Below, one piece after another: positions 21,225 through 33,102 of a stretch of DNA of 64,000 nt (position 1 is the first letter of the stretch; each line of letters begins with the position of its first letter). Both the position numbers and the translations under genes were made by a program. The notes under the pieces are model-generated. The model ran no database searches. It saw nothing but the letters and a program-made list of their open reading frames with translations, and was not told the DNA's origin. Source of the stretch: Stentor coeruleus (lineage: Eukaryota > Ciliophora > Heterotrichea > Heterotrichida > Stentoridae); NCBI GenBank assembly GCA_001970955.1, contig MPUH01000199.1:19661-83660 (forward strand), read 5' to 3'.

Positions 21225-23407
21225 TATAATTTAAATAATCTTTATATGCAAATTAGATTATATTTTATTAGAAATTATTTGAGTATATTTAATAGAAGAT
21301 GCTAATAACTTAAATCTTCTTTTTGTGGGAGTAGTATGCTAAATGAATAATGAAATATTTATATAGATGATAGTTGGTAAAAATTAATTATAGTTGTGTT
21401 GATAATTTGGATTTGATTATAATTTTTATGTGGATAAGTGGTTAGATGAGAGATTTAGTATTTGCTTGTATTAGAATTTAAATTTTGCATTAGACAGCAA
21501 CATTCTTTAATTAAAATTTATAGTAAAGCGCTATCAAAAAATATAATGCTGAGGTTTTAAATATTTGATTTTTAAATGAATATATATAGAGTGAAATTGC
21601 CTTCTCAGATAAAACTATAGGAATAATTTTTATTTCTTTAATGGTGGTCTTANTGAAATTGCCTTCTCAGATAAAACTATAGGAATAATTTTTATTTCTT
21701 TAATGGTGGTCTTATGGATGATGATATTCACTAAACAAATTCAAATTACATAATGCAAGCTTTAATACTAAATAAAATCTCATCGATAATGATATTATTT
21801 TAGTAAAATTTATAGTATTTAATTTATAATTAGTTCTTAATACTTTATTGTAAATTCACCTAAAATTTATGTATATTTTACTTATATAAAAAAATCTTGA
21901 ATCTGTTTAAATTTTAATCCATATTTGATTTCCAATAATTTTATTCAAAATATGTGTCTTTAAGCTGAGTAAAAGTGTTCTCTTTGGAAAAGTTAAGATT
22001 TATTTTTCAGTGCTTAAGCATCTTTCTTACTTACATTATTTAGCACGGCATACACAATTAAAAAATATCAAAATTCCTATAAAATTATCAACATTCTAAT
22101 GATTTTCCATCTAAAATATATTGTCTTAAAAATTAGTATTTGATATGATGCATTATTTTAGGTGTTTCATATGAAATAACTTAAAAAAATATCTCTTTAA
22201 AATTTCTAAAGTAATTTTTTAAATTCGCTGCCAGAATACAAAGGAAACACTACTTTAAAATGCTTTATAGAAGGGCTGCTTAAAATACTACAAACATAGT
22301 TTTCAGCCTAAAAAATCCCAAACACAAATCAGAATTTTATACTAGCACATATTATTTTAAAATAAAATTTCATTTAGTATCTTATCCAAATCAGGAGTAT
22401 TTTACTAAAAAATAGCTTGCAAAACCTTTAAAAATTACTAAACTACCTATTTGTATCAAGGAAATACTTAAAATCTCAAAATCTATAACTAAATAATACT
22501 TACTTATATACACATCAAAAACTATCAAGAATATAAACATAATAAGCTCCTTCCCTAACTAGTTAACTCAAATTCATTGCATAAGATTTCTCTTGAATTT
22601 CTGATCTCTAGGGAAACTAGTGCAGCATTTTTTTTCATATTTGGGCATTACAAAAAATTGTAATCGTAGCTCAAAGGCAGAGCCAGTCTCTTGGTAATTT
22701 GATAATTAAAATCACTGAAAACCACCTGCAGAGCTTATATTTGGGTAGATTTAAAATTATTACCTGTCTGGATTGCAGGCTGAATTCTGAGGGAAAAAAC
22801 TTAAATAAATAAAAAATCAAATAAAGTATATTAACATGATATCATATGAGAAACCCTCAATCACAAAGGTAAACATTTATATTTGTTATAAATTACTAAA
22901 TTCAAAACTTTTTGAGTGTGAATAATTAGCTTAGAAAAAACATAAAATATTCTATTAACCTATATCAGGAATAAAATCACCAGCATCTGCCGGAGGGCTT
23001 ACATAAGTCAGAGATATTCTAATTCATATAGCATTCTTTCAATTTGTTAACAAAAACGCGGAATTAAATTCCAGAGTTTATTTTTTTCTGGGAGAACTTA
23101 AAAAACACGTAATTTAGCAGATATTAAATGAGACTATGAGCAAAGATCATGATTGATTTTTGTATAAAATTGGAAGTATTTTGCTAAAGGAAAACTCTGA
23201 TGTGTAAGGAGAATTTTAACAAGTTACATCATAGTATCAGTTCTTACCAACTAGTATAAACAAATCCTAAGAATAATAAGCTAGTCAAATCTTTATAAAT
23301 TATTCTTCCGATGATATACACAAACATCATCAAGTATTTTATGTATAAAGTTTGACCTATTTGAATATTTAATTAACTATACATATTACTGAAATCAGTA
23401 ATATAAA
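21225..23407. other. Long gene-free AT-rich stretch
   Basis: No credible reading frame on either strand. It contains one contig joint (21592-21714). At about 22570-22800 a less AT-rich patch has a short potential stem (cctgca / tgcagg) and could be an RNA gene, but it fits no RNA family I know. Confidence 0.5.
21592..21714. repeat. 61-bp duplication around a single N (contig joint)
   Basis: Bases 21592-21652 recur as 21654-21714 on either side of the N at 21653. This is the signature of an unmerged contig overlap. No gene is affected. Confidence 0.9.
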
Positions 23408-23569
23408 ATGGGATGCGCTGCATATAAAAAAACTACGAAAATCAGTGAGACTACAACATCTGAGCAAAGCATTAGAATCAATAAAAGGAAATTAAAAATT
23501 TTTATACGCTTGAGTAAACAGAGTTCATTAGCCACAATATTTGAAGTCTCTTTAGAGCGTGAACAATGA
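23408..23569 (+). CDS. Possible 53-residue acylated small protein
   Basis: ATG to TGA, 53 codons. It begins MGCAAY, a strong myristoylation plus palmitoylation signal, continues with a Thr/Ser-rich and then basic segment (INKRKLKIFIRLSKQSS) and ends acidic. Base composition is more balanced than in the surrounding AT-rich DNA. The N-terminus matches the style of the ankyrin protein at 11079 (MGCSES). It is short, so chance cannot be excluded; the other-strand frame over the same bases is less protein-like. Confidence 0.45.
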   Translation: MGCAAYKKTTKISETTTSEQSIRINKRKLKIFIRLSKQSSLATIFEVSLEREQ

Positions 23570-26130
23570 TTGTTATTGGTAAATAACAAGAAAACAAATT
23601 AAAACGATTCTAAATATAATCATTAAGTTTTACATTAATAATATTAGATCTCAGTAAAAATATTGTGAGTAAGACTTTGTTTTTTTTATTTTGATAGTCC
23701 AGTGTGAAATCTAGATAGAACTATAATTTAGAATGTGATTTTGATATTTTTAAAAGAAATTTTATGATAGAAGTATTAATTAGTGTAAAGCTAAAAGAAA
23801 TACGCTTGCTAAAAGTAAAGAGAAGATTATACCACAAATTTACTTTAAAATCCTGATTTTTAATTTCTTTAAAATATGTTTTATTGATTGATTAAAAGCT
23901 TACTCTTGCTCTAGATTTTAAGCTTAGATTTTTTTTATGATTTTACAATTAATAAATTATCAAAAAAATAAAATAACTTATTACTACTAATATATATAAG
24001 CAACTTGCATAACTTCTAGAAAAATATCCCATAAGTGATCTGCATTCTTCTTCTCCATATAAATTCACATAGAAAGATTTTGAAAAAGATTCTTGAATAC
24101 TTATCCATCATCATACCATATTCACATGGATTTTTTGTATAGCCCATATGATTTTCTATGAAAAACTTCAGAATTTTAGCCTTTGCCCTACATGCTAAAA
24201 GTAAAAATTGGTTCCTTAACCAAAATTAAAATACTGTGCTAATTTTATCTTTACATCATGATAAGATGATTATAAACAGTTATACACCTAGAATTAGAAG
24301 CTTAAAAATTTGCATAATAAACAATGAAAAATTAATTTCAAGCAATTCTATTAACACTAACATAAACTTAGTATGTAAAACTATTTATCTAATATAAATT
24401 AGGTAACTTTCATTAAAATATTATAAGAAATACACTATGTAAAATAATAAATTATATGTGCATATATATACTAATTATCTATACAGATAGTATATAAATT
24501 ATATGTGCATATATATACTAATTATCTATACAGATAATATATAAATTTTAAATTAAGCCTTTAAAAATAATATTTTTCGGAGTTTTTAAGCCGTTTATTA
24601 TATAATTATGGTGTATTTCATATTCAGATAAATTACATAAATTTATGTCTGACTTTAGCACTTCTATGCCTAAACACCAGATTTGGATTGAATAAAATTT
24701 CTTGGTTTAAGCAATTTCTATAAGATTCTCTATTCTTATCATTTATTTTAATAACTGGGGATAGTAACTAATCTTAGTAATATAGTTATGTGATGTGCAA
24801 CTCTTAAAAATCTATAGAAAAATTATTGTTCTAATGTATGGGCAAAATATCTTAATAATTTTAAATTTAATATCCCTTAAAATTTAGCATATATGCTACA
24901 ATTTCTGAAACTACTATTTATCGCGAGTATTCTTCAAAAAGCAAAATTGATAAGTTAATGCAATTTATAATTGAAATAACTGATATTCTTATAAAAAATA
25001 ATCTCATAATAGCTGATAATTTTCAGAGATGAGAACATAATTTAAAGTGTGCATTATATGTATTCAAATTTAATTAAATTTAAGAAATAAATGCTTTATT
25101 AATCATATTTAACTATGTTAATATGATATGAATGAATATATCTATTATTATTCTAATTATACAATCATATTAATAATAGAATATTTATTTTAACAAATGA
25201 TAAGGATTACATAGTAGCTAGCTTCTTACATTTAAGCTCAAATTTGTTTTCCCTAATATTTTTTGTCTATAAATATTATGCTATTAAGACAGAAAATAAT
25301 AAAAAGCATTTTTCACTTACGATTTTCATTATTCTATCATCCTTATTGATAAGATTTTAATCAAACTTCTATAATATTATAAAGTTAAAAAGTAATCAGA
25401 CAAATCATTTCCTATATATGAAAATAATTAAACTGAAATTCATGTTTAATAAATTTAATCAGATACTATTTAATATTAGCATAGTATAGCTATAGAATGA
25501 TAAGAGAGAAGCTAAGTTTAAAGTAGTGAAATATCCCTCCAAAATTTATTAGGTATTAGCTATTTGAAAAGTGAGATAAAGAAGGTGACTAAGTTATTCT
25601 AATATTACATGCTAGAACTAAGGTATTTTAGATTGTTTCAATTTCACCAATATAATGGTTGACTGCTTTAATCAAGTTTAAATAAATAGTAAATGCTCAT
25701 TATTAGATAAAAGCAGTATTTTGGGAAAGACATCCAAGCTAGCAAATAGGATAATTTTATATAGTTTGGCAAGGAAACTAAACACACTTATTCTTAAATT
25801 TAATTTATAGATTTTAGCGTAATAATATTTTCAATAAAAATTATCTGCAAAACTCAAATTAAGGTTTTCGAATTCATTATTTCTCTAAAAATAGGTTAAA
25901 AAAATACAAAAATAATAGAGTTTTCACTAAATTAGTAGATAAAATATTATGAATCTGAATCTAGTACCTAGCACTCTATCTTAATCATAAAAAAAAACAG
26001 CACTTTCTAAAAAGCCTTAAATTTTAATTGAATATTATAATTTTCCAAAAATAAATCACTCAATACCCATACATATTTCTATCCTGCTTCTAATTTCCCT
26101 CATATTTTCTACAGAATAATAATAATTTAA
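23570..26130. other. Long gene-free AT-rich stretch
   Basis: Stop-rich in all frames and free of recognisable RNA genes. It holds a 47-bp tandem duplication at 24447-24540 and otherwise nothing that I can support. Confidence 0.6.
24447..24540. repeat. 47-bp tandem duplication
   Basis: Two consecutive 47-bp units that differ at about one base (gatagtat / gataatat), with core ttatatgtgcatatatatac. No N between them. Confidence 0.9.
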
Positions 26131-26757
26131 ATGAAAAACAATGATTACACTTCAAAAGATTTACGAATGTCTAGTGAAATAGGGCTTAGAAACCCAACTG
26201 AGGTTCTCTCAACAAATTACATACTAAAAACAGAACAAAATCAGTCCTTAATCAAAATATCAAGACTATATTTTTCAACACAAGCCCTTATATTCAATTT
26301 TTTTATGCTTGGACTTTCATCATTTTTGCTGTTCTGGTGGTGCGTTTATTATCCTTCCCCAAATAAGTCTCTTTGGTACAACATTCTTGTAGGCTTTGTC
26401 TATATTGTATTGTTCTTAGATCTTGCATTTCGTATTTATATTTGGAAAATTAATGTAAAAGCCATTGCAAGTGGAGTTTTTGTGCTAATTGGCCCTGTCC
26501 TTTTAGGAGTTTCTTATAGATTTCCGAAAATGACGAACTTTATCCTTGGGACTATTGGAATTAGTATATCTTTTGTTTCTTTACTTTTCAATATTGCGAG
26601 AATTTATCAATTTAAAAACATCAAAAAACTAGAGGAAAATGATGCGCAAAAAATGATGGAGTTTTATGGAATTGTTGAGGATAAAGACAATGCTAAGAAA
26701 CCCCAGAATGAAAATGAAAGCAATAAGCTTGTTAATGGTATTGACCAGGATTCATAA
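26131..26757 (+). CDS. Four-helix membrane protein, uncharacterised
   Basis: 208 aa. A ~48-residue soluble N-terminus is followed by four hydrophobic segments at about 51-72, 82-101, 106-127 and 133-153. The tail (~155-208) is charged and Glu/Asn/Lys-rich. No family motif is recognised: no ion-channel pore signature and no tetraspanin cysteines. It marks the left edge of the gene-dense part. The C-poor 3' flank (26760-26870) fits the orientation rule seen around other genes. Confidence 0.7.
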   Translation: MKNNDYTSKDLRMSSEIGLRNPTEVLSTNYILKTEQNQSLIKISRLYFSTQALIFNFFMLGLSSFLLFWWCVYYPSPNKSLWYNILVGFVYIVLFLDLAFRIYIWKINVKAIASGVFVLIGPVLLGVSYRFPKMTNFILGTIGISISFVSLLFNIARIYQFKNIKKLEENDAQKMMEFYGIVEDKDNAKKPQNENESNKLVNGIDQDS

Positions 26758-27301
26758 GCTAAATGATTTAAGTAGAAAAGTGGTTAATTAAGAAGTTTTA
26801 AAAAATTTATGAGTATTTTAAAATGTATGAAAGTATACTTTGTGATAAATTAATATATTGCACTCCTACTAAAAATATATTTTGCTTTTTCGTATATCCA
26901 AACATAATATCTTTATATCCTATGATATTTTTCTTATATCTTATATTAAAACTACTCTAACTTTTTTATAACAACTGCCAAATCAATACAATATCCTTCA
27001 GCATTTCTTATATCTAAATTTAAACTTACTATATTTCAACTATTCAATATTTTTTCTACAACAATTATAACAATCCCTCACTTTTGCATCCCTTTAAAAA
27101 ATTCCACTTTTTCTCCAAACACTTTCCCATCCATCTTAAAAAAACCAACAAATTTTCTCTTCCAACACATCCTTAACTAAAATTTTATAACCAAATATCC
27201 TCAAAAAGCCCTCAAAATCTCATCAACCTTATCACAAACCTCTAAAACCTTTCAAAACAGCCATTCTTCATCAAGTTCAGCTTCCAAGCATATAAATCAA
27301 T
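26758..27301. promoter_or_regulatory. Intergenic region with C-rich, G-poor 5' flank
   Basis: The first ~110 bp is a C-poor 3' flank. From about 26900 to 27300 the plus strand is very G-poor and C-rich, as seen before other plus-strand genes, so it probably contains the promoter and 5' UTR of the gene at 27302. Confidence 0.45.
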
Positions 27302-28063
27302 ATGAAAACCCCTAAAAAGAGTTTCCCCTTCACTAATCTAAGATTACGAAACCTCAGGATTCTCCAATCACTGATTAAATCCTTAGTAAACACTAAAAAT
27401 TATCACGAGGGGTCTTCATGTTTATCCTTCTACTTACCATTACTCAAGAAAAAAGACTGTAAAAGCATTTTCCCTTGGTTTCTACGACAAGATTATTCAA
27501 AATTCATCACAAACAAAATCCACGAGTATATTCACAAGCTCTCATTACCAGAAGAAGCAATGGCATATAATGTTTTCCTTAAATTACAAGCAAGTCCTTT
27601 AGAAGCTCTTGAAATCATCAAAGCAGTAATAATTATTTAGCATTCATTTGAAAGTTGGTTTATTAATTCAGCCAAATGCTATGGTTTATTAGCCTGTTTA
27701 CTTATGATGAATGGAGAATCTGGGGTTAAAAACTCGAAAAAAGCTTTAGAGTTATGTAAAGAAAAAGCTTTTGCAAAAATCCATGCTTTTGCTGTGGGTA
27801 ATGATATGAATAAACTTAACGGGAAAGGCAAAGATGAAGATTTTGAGACTATTAAGTGTGAAAACTTGGAGAATAATTGGAAGGTCATGGAAGAAATAAT
27901 GGATAAGGATCCTAGGGATTGTCGAATTAGTTTAGAACTGATGAAACATTTCATTGATAATAAGGATAATGCTAAGGCTATAGAAGTAGCAAATAAGCAT
28001 ATCGAATTTTATGGAAGATCAAAAGAAGTGAGAGATCTTCTTTCTAGTCTTTTATCAAATTAA
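27302..28063 (+). CDS. TPR-like helical protein, uncharacterised
   Basis: About 248 aa after a 15-nt intron is removed. It is helical throughout, with TPR-like pairs (SLPEEAMAYNVFLKLQASPL..., and near the C-terminus DNKDNAKAIEVANKHIEFYG). These suggest an alpha-solenoid scaffold. No further family is recognised and no targeting signal is seen. It is preceded by a long G-poor flank and followed by ~520 bp before the importin gene. Confidence 0.7.
27626..27640 (+). other. 15-nt intron in the TPR-like gene
   Basis: GTAATAATTATTTAG; removal joins EIIKA to HSFESWFINSAK in frame. Confidence 0.9.
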
Positions 28064-28584
28064 GTATATATTAATATTCTTTGATTGTGTTTATGGGGAT
28101 ATGCTCTTCGATTTTTTTTTTCGGCTTTTTTAGAATTTTATGGGCTTATGTGAAAGGGATGTATACTAACAGCATTTATTAACCTTGCGTCTAGTAATTT
28201 ATGATTTTTATGCCAGACTGCATTATGCTATTTTAACTAAATAATTAAAACAAGCATAATATTCACCCAATTATCATCAATTTCTAATCACCAACAAAAA
28301 TATCTAATAAATAACACCAAAACATACAATAAATCCCAATTTCCCTTTAAAATTATAATATTTCTTACTTATATACCACTAAACTTTTATTTCTCATCTC
28401 TTACCAAATGCTATCTCCACCATTAATAAACCACAATTCTCCTAGTCTTAAAAACCTTATCTTTTACCCTTCAATAGCATAGCTTTTACTTTTCTACTAC
28501 CTCAACATTTTATAATCAAAATCTTATACTTATTCTTTTTACCCCATATAAAAATCCTAATCTAAATCTCCATCCATAATAATA
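28064..28584. promoter_or_regulatory. Intergenic region upstream of the importin gene
   Basis: About 28080-28200 is G/T-rich (3' flank of the previous gene). About 28250-28580 is strongly C-rich and G-poor (5' flank). No reading frame or known site. Confidence 0.45.
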
Positions 28585-31455
28585 ATGGAAGAAAGCGTAA
28601 TCCAGGCTTTGGCAACATGTATGTCCCCAGACAACGAAGTTCGAAAGCAATCCGAAGCTTTTATAACCTCTCTAAAAGCCCAGCCTGGTTTCTACGTTCT
28701 CCTCCTACAGATTTCACAAAACCCATCATACCCTTTAGAAGTCCGTCAAATGGCCGTAATCTTACTAAAAAACAGTTCTTTGAAGTGGAAAAAAGGTGAA
28801 ATCCCAGCTGACTCCAAGGCTGTTATAAAATCTTCAATCCTCAACTGTTTAAAAAAATCAGCCCCAGTGCTGATTCGAACCCAATTAGAAGAAATTGTCC
28901 AAGTCCTTGGGAAACAAGAATACCCATGGGAAGGTATAAACGATCAAATTCATAGTTTTCTAGACTCTAACGACTCTGACTGCATATTTGCAGCATTAGT
29001 CATGATTCAACGAATAAGTAAAAACTATGAATTTATCATGGGTGAAAAAAGATCTAAACTTAAAACCCTTGTCTCAAACTTCTTCCCTAAACTTGACCAA
29101 CTTTTCACACGTCTTCTTTCTGAGAACTCTGAAGATGTTTATCCATACATTTCCCTTATACTCCAAACATTTTGGGCAGCTTTTTACATAGAACTTCCTT
29201 CTGATCAAGTTAATGAAGTTAATATAAATAGTTGGCTGACTAAAATATTAGCCGTTTTGTCTTTAGATTTTGATTTAGGAATGCCTTTAAATGCTGATGA
29301 AGAAGAACAAAAAACTCAAAACCCGAAACTTTTGTGTAAAAAATGGGCTATTCAGATTGCGTATAGATTTTTTAATAGATATAGCAATATAAAAAATCTG
29401 CCTGATTCACAGAAAATTATTGGGGAGATTTTTGTAGCTAATTGGATGATCCCTATGATGAATATAGTAGTTTTACAGCTTTTTAAGTATAAACAAGTGT
29501 TTTTGCCTGAGTTGTATATGAATTATTCATTGAAATATGTGACAGAGTGTGTGAAAAATGATCAGACTTGCGAAATTATTAAGAATATGGTTTTGACTAA
29601 TGGAAGTTTTGTTATTCCTGCACTGATTAATGAAATTATTACCCCAGTTTTGTGTAGAAATAGTAAGGATGAAGAGTTATGGCAAGATAATGCTATTGAG
29701 TTTATAAGAAAAGAAGCTGATATTTCAAGAGCATATTATTCAGCTTCAGATGCAGCTGTAGGTTTATTAGAAAGTTTGTGTAAAAAAGGCTACCTTCAGC
29801 AGTTTTTGGATTATTTGAATGGGTCTTTAGCTCAAGGACCGAGTTTGATTGTTAAAGAAGCTCTGATTTATGAGGTTGGGTCATTAAGTACAGTGCTTTT
29901 GGAGAATGAAAGTCTTAAAGATAAAGTTGAACCAATGCTTAGTGGACATGTTTTTAATGAATTAGCAAGCCAAGTTGGGTTTTTAAGAGCTAGGGCGTGT
30001 TGGGCTTATGGTCAATTCGCCAGTTTCCCCCTTAGTAATTTAGAACACCAACAGGCTGCTTTAGAAAAAATATGCGCTTTGCTTTTGGATCCTGATATGC
30101 CAGTCAAATACCAAGCTGCATTGACAATCCCGAAAATCCTCTCATGGCAGATCTCTAAAACTAGGGTCCGTGGAGAAATCAGCAGTCTTTTAAGAATCTA
30201 CCTCGACCTAATAAATCAAATTGATTCTGAAGAAATTATCGAAGCTCTTGAAGATATTGTCCAAAACTTCGAAGAAGAAGTTGGCCCATACGCAGTAGAC
30301 CTAGTTTCCCAACTTGTAATTACATTCAGCAAACTTGCTTCAAAAGAACCAGCACAAGATGGTGGAGATAGTGCAATGGCAGCAGTTTCAACATTAAATA
30401 CAATAGCCCGGTTAATTGAGACTACAACTGAAAAACCTGAAGAGCTTTTAAAAGTAAGCAATGTGATAACTCCAGTACTCATGCATTGTCTTAGTAAAAA
30501 TGGCTTTGAATACATGGATGAAGGTTTGAATCTTTTATTAATATTATTATACGAAGCTCCTGCTGGGTCTCTACCTCATTTATATAATTTTTGCAAAGTT
30601 GTCCTTAACTCTTTACAACCTTTAGACCCTTATGGAATAGAAAAAGTAGGGGAAATTTATCCAGTTTTAGGGAACTTTATAGCGAAATATACAGATTTGG
30701 TTGTCCAGGATTTGAATGAAATTGTTATGTTCCTTGGTGTGTTATTTACTTGTGAAACTAAAGCTCAGTGCTTAGCTTTAAATATCCTTATGGCACTTAC
30801 TGAGTATATTAAAAATCATATGGTTCAAATACTTCCACAAATGGTCCAAGCAGTAGTTGGGCTTTTTAACAATAATTCAAGCACTAAAGTTAAATCTTTA
30901 TGTGTGCAGTTTCTCTTTGAAACCCTTTGGCTTGATTTTACTACTTCAATTAAACTTCTTCAGGACTCAGCCTGTTTGACTAGTATTTTAGCTTTTGCCT
31001 CAGCTCATAAGAAACTTTTTACTGAACGTGTTCCTAGAACAAGAGCTATTGTTGGTATTTCAAATTTAATACCTTATTTACCATCTTTGTCTAATATTAT
31101 TGATGAAGAGCTTATTAAAAATACATTTAATTTACTTATTGAACTTCTTGGCTTAGCTGAAGAGGACTCAGAAGGAGATGAGGATGATGATAATTTGAAT
31201 ACTGATGATAAGGATTTTGATGACAAATGCCAAGAGTTGTATAAGAAGATTAAAGAGAATTTAGAAGATTCTGATGAAGAAGGAGCTTTGTTTGACAATG
31301 AGCCTGAACAAAGATATGATTCTTATTTTGAAAATATTAATTATAGAGGTCATTTTAAGGAAGCTATTGGAAGAACACCTCAAGATTTGTTGGCCAGGCT
31401 AGCACAGTTGTTGGAATTTAATCAGAAAGCTGTGTTTTCAAAGCTAGTTAGCTAA
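28585..31455 (+). CDS. Importin-7/8-type karyopherin beta
   Basis: 956 aa, within the family's usual ~950-1040. The importin-beta N-terminal domain (~20-100) has EVRQMAVILLKNSSLKWK, the region that contacts Ran-GTP, and HEAT-type helical repeats follow to the end. Specific importin-7/8 (RanBP7/8, yeast Sxm1/Nmd5) features are KDEELWQDNAIEFIRKEAD, the following segment on its own register (YYSASDAAVGLLESLCKKG), RARACWAYGQF, and the very acidic loop near residues 848-910 (EEDSEGDEDDD). It imports ribosomal proteins, histones and signalling proteins; cargo is not predictable here. No intron is evident. Confidence 0.92.
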   Translation: MEESVIQALATCMSPDNEVRKQSEAFITSLKAQPGFYVLLLQISQNPSYPLEVRQMAVILLKNSSLKWKKGEIPADSKAVIKSSILNCLKKSAPVLIRTQLEEIVQVLGKQEYPWEGINDQIHSFLDSNDSDCIFAALVMIQRISKNYEFIMGEKRSKLKTLVSNFFPKLDQLFTRLLSENSEDVYPYISLILQTFWAAFYIELPSDQVNEVNINSWLTKILAVLSLDFDLGMPLNADEEEQKTQNPKLLCKKWAIQIAYRFFNRYSNIKNLPDSQKIIGEIFVANWMIPMMNIVVLQLFKYKQVFLPELYMNYSLKYVTECVKNDQTCEIIKNMVLTNGSFVIPALINEIITPVLCRNSKDEELWQDNAIEFIRKEADISRAYYSASDAAVGLLESLCKKGYLQQFLDYLNGSLAQGPSLIVKEALIYEVGSLSTVLLENESLKDKVEPMLSGHVFNELASQVGFLRARACWAYGQFASFPLSNLEHQQAALEKICALLLDPDMPVKYQAALTIPKILSWQISKTRVRGEISSLLRIYLDLINQIDSEEIIEALEDIVQNFEEEVGPYAVDLVSQLVITFSKLASKEPAQDGGDSAMAAVSTLNTIARLIETTTEKPEELLKVSNVITPVLMHCLSKNGFEYMDEGLNLLLILLYEAPAGSLPHLYNFCKVVLNSLQPLDPYGIEKVGEIYPVLGNFIAKYTDLVVQDLNEIVMFLGVLFTCETKAQCLALNILMALTEYIKNHMVQILPQMVQAVVGLFNNNSSTKVKSLCVQFLFETLWLDFTTSIKLLQDSACLTSILAFASAHKKLFTERVPRTRAIVGISNLIPYLPSLSNIIDEELIKNTFNLLIELLGLAEEDSEGDEDDDNLNTDDKDFDDKCQELYKKIKENLEDSDEEGALFDNEPEQRYDSYFENINYRGHFKEAIGRTPQDLLARLAQLLEFNQKAVFSKLVS

Positions 31456-33102
31456 ATAGGTAACAAAGCTTTAATAATCTCTAGAATAAAGCAAAAAATA
31501 TATTTACTAGAAGTATTATCATAACAAATAAAGATGATAAGATTTTTACAAACTTATTTGCCATGAATATTTAATTAGTACTAAAATTTAATAAGCAGAA
31601 GGCAATATACACCCACTCTGCAGTATTCAAATGTGGAGAAGTAGGGTTTTGGTTATAGATTAGATAATCTGATTTTTTTGAGTAAATATTGAGAATTACC
31701 GTGAACTCTAAATTTCCCTAGTTAAATTAAGTTACCCTAACAAATAAACTTANAAGAAGTAGGGTTTTGGTTATAGATTAGATAATCTGATTTTTTGAGT
31801 AAATGTTGAGAATTACCGTGAACTCTAAATTTCCCTAGTTAAATTAAGTTACCCTAACAAATAAACTTATTTGCTTGTCACTTTTACTAGAAGTGATTTT
31901 AATACTATTAAAATCATCTCATAAGTTCAACATCTCTTCTATATCTCTAATAAAAAACCCGCAAAATCACCTTAAATCGCATATTTCCTCGAAACCAAAT
32001 TTTATTTTCTTATCCTTTATTCCACTCTTTTCTTGTAATTTCAGCATTTTCTGTAAATTTCTCATTTAAATTCTCCTAAGTTCATTTTCTTACCTGAACT
32101 CATTCATCATTTTCCTCAACTTTCTTTCCAAAATTTATTCTGCTTTGCTTTTTTAAAATTCCCTTCCACAATAATATTAGTCTCCTAGATTATTGATGTA
32201 CAAAATCTAGAAATCCTAATAATATCAAAATTATGATGGTAACTATAAGTATTAATTTCAAGTTTTTCATTATCATGCCTAAGTTGTTTATCTTAATCTT
32301 TAGATATTGATTAGAAGACCAGCTCCCTTATGTTATATGAAAAAGGAAAAGCCAAGACTAGGAGGATAACAAAACCTTGGAATCTAATGCGATAAATGAA
32401 CTTGAAATACATTAAGGCTTTTCTAAAGTTAAAATACCTCCTTGAAAACTTTAAAATCATTTATTGTGTATGAAAGGTTTTATAAAACTACAAGGTAAGT
32501 TTTGGGTTTAAGAAATTTAGTTTTCTTAGTTATTGTATTAGATGGGCTAAAATAAAGTAAATGGCTTAGAATTTTTTTATGTAAGAAGCCGATTTGAATA
32601 TTGTAGTAAAAATTGTTTACTTGCAAAATATAATAAAACTAATTTTTAGAAATTGATTATGAGTTAATAGTGTATCTTATCAATCAAACACTATAATTAG
32701 GAACTATTAAACTAATCCTATTTGCGTCTAATACTCCATTAATTACAATACCTTAAGAAAATTTCTTATCTGTGCTTATTTCCCAAAATCTCTCAATAAA
32801 AACTCCTTCATCCCAAAACTAATTTCCCCCAACCCAAAACCCATCCTCCAAAACTATTCTCAACCTAAAACTTTCATTTACAAAACCAAATCACTATCTA
32901 ATTCCATCCCAATTTCCTTTTCAAGTAAAAATTTTTCATCACCCAACCCTATAAAAATTAAAATTTCGCATCAATTCGCCAAAGCCAAACCTTCCTCATC
33001 CAATCTTATTGTAATTAAGCTTATTAACCAAAACTATTTTAAAAAAATGCTCAAATCAGCATATTAAAACAGACCACAATTTTAAAATTGAAATAATAAA
33101 TA
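31456..33102. other. Gene-free stretch of ~1.6 kb
   Basis: Contains one contig joint (31637-31869). The plus strand is C-rich and G-poor at 31880-32175 and again at 32760-33100; the latter is the 5' flank of the phosphatase gene. The minus strand at ~32275-32190 has a hydrophobic 28-codon frame (MIMKNLKLILIVTIIILILL) that I could not extend into a gene. Confidence 0.5.
31637..31869. repeat. ~115-bp duplication around a single N (contig joint)
   Basis: Bases 31637-31752 recur from about 31755 to 31869 across the N at 31753, with two small differences (a T-run length and one a/g). An unmerged overlap of two contigs, possibly of different alleles or with read errors. Confidence 0.9.

Noticed and set aside
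22660-22745. tRNA-like D-arm text (gtagctcaaaggcagagc)
   Set aside because: No matching anticodon stem, no T-arm and no acceptor pairing, so not a tRNA.
31728-31865. ccctaaca strings resembling a heterotrich telomere repeat
   Set aside because: A single unit in each copy of a contig-joint duplication, not tandem, so neither a telomere nor a telomerase RNA template.
32190-32310. Hydrophobic minus-strand frame like a SNARE tail
   Set aside because: Only ~28 codons; no upstream SNARE layer residues and no 15-nt intron that would connect it to a coding block.
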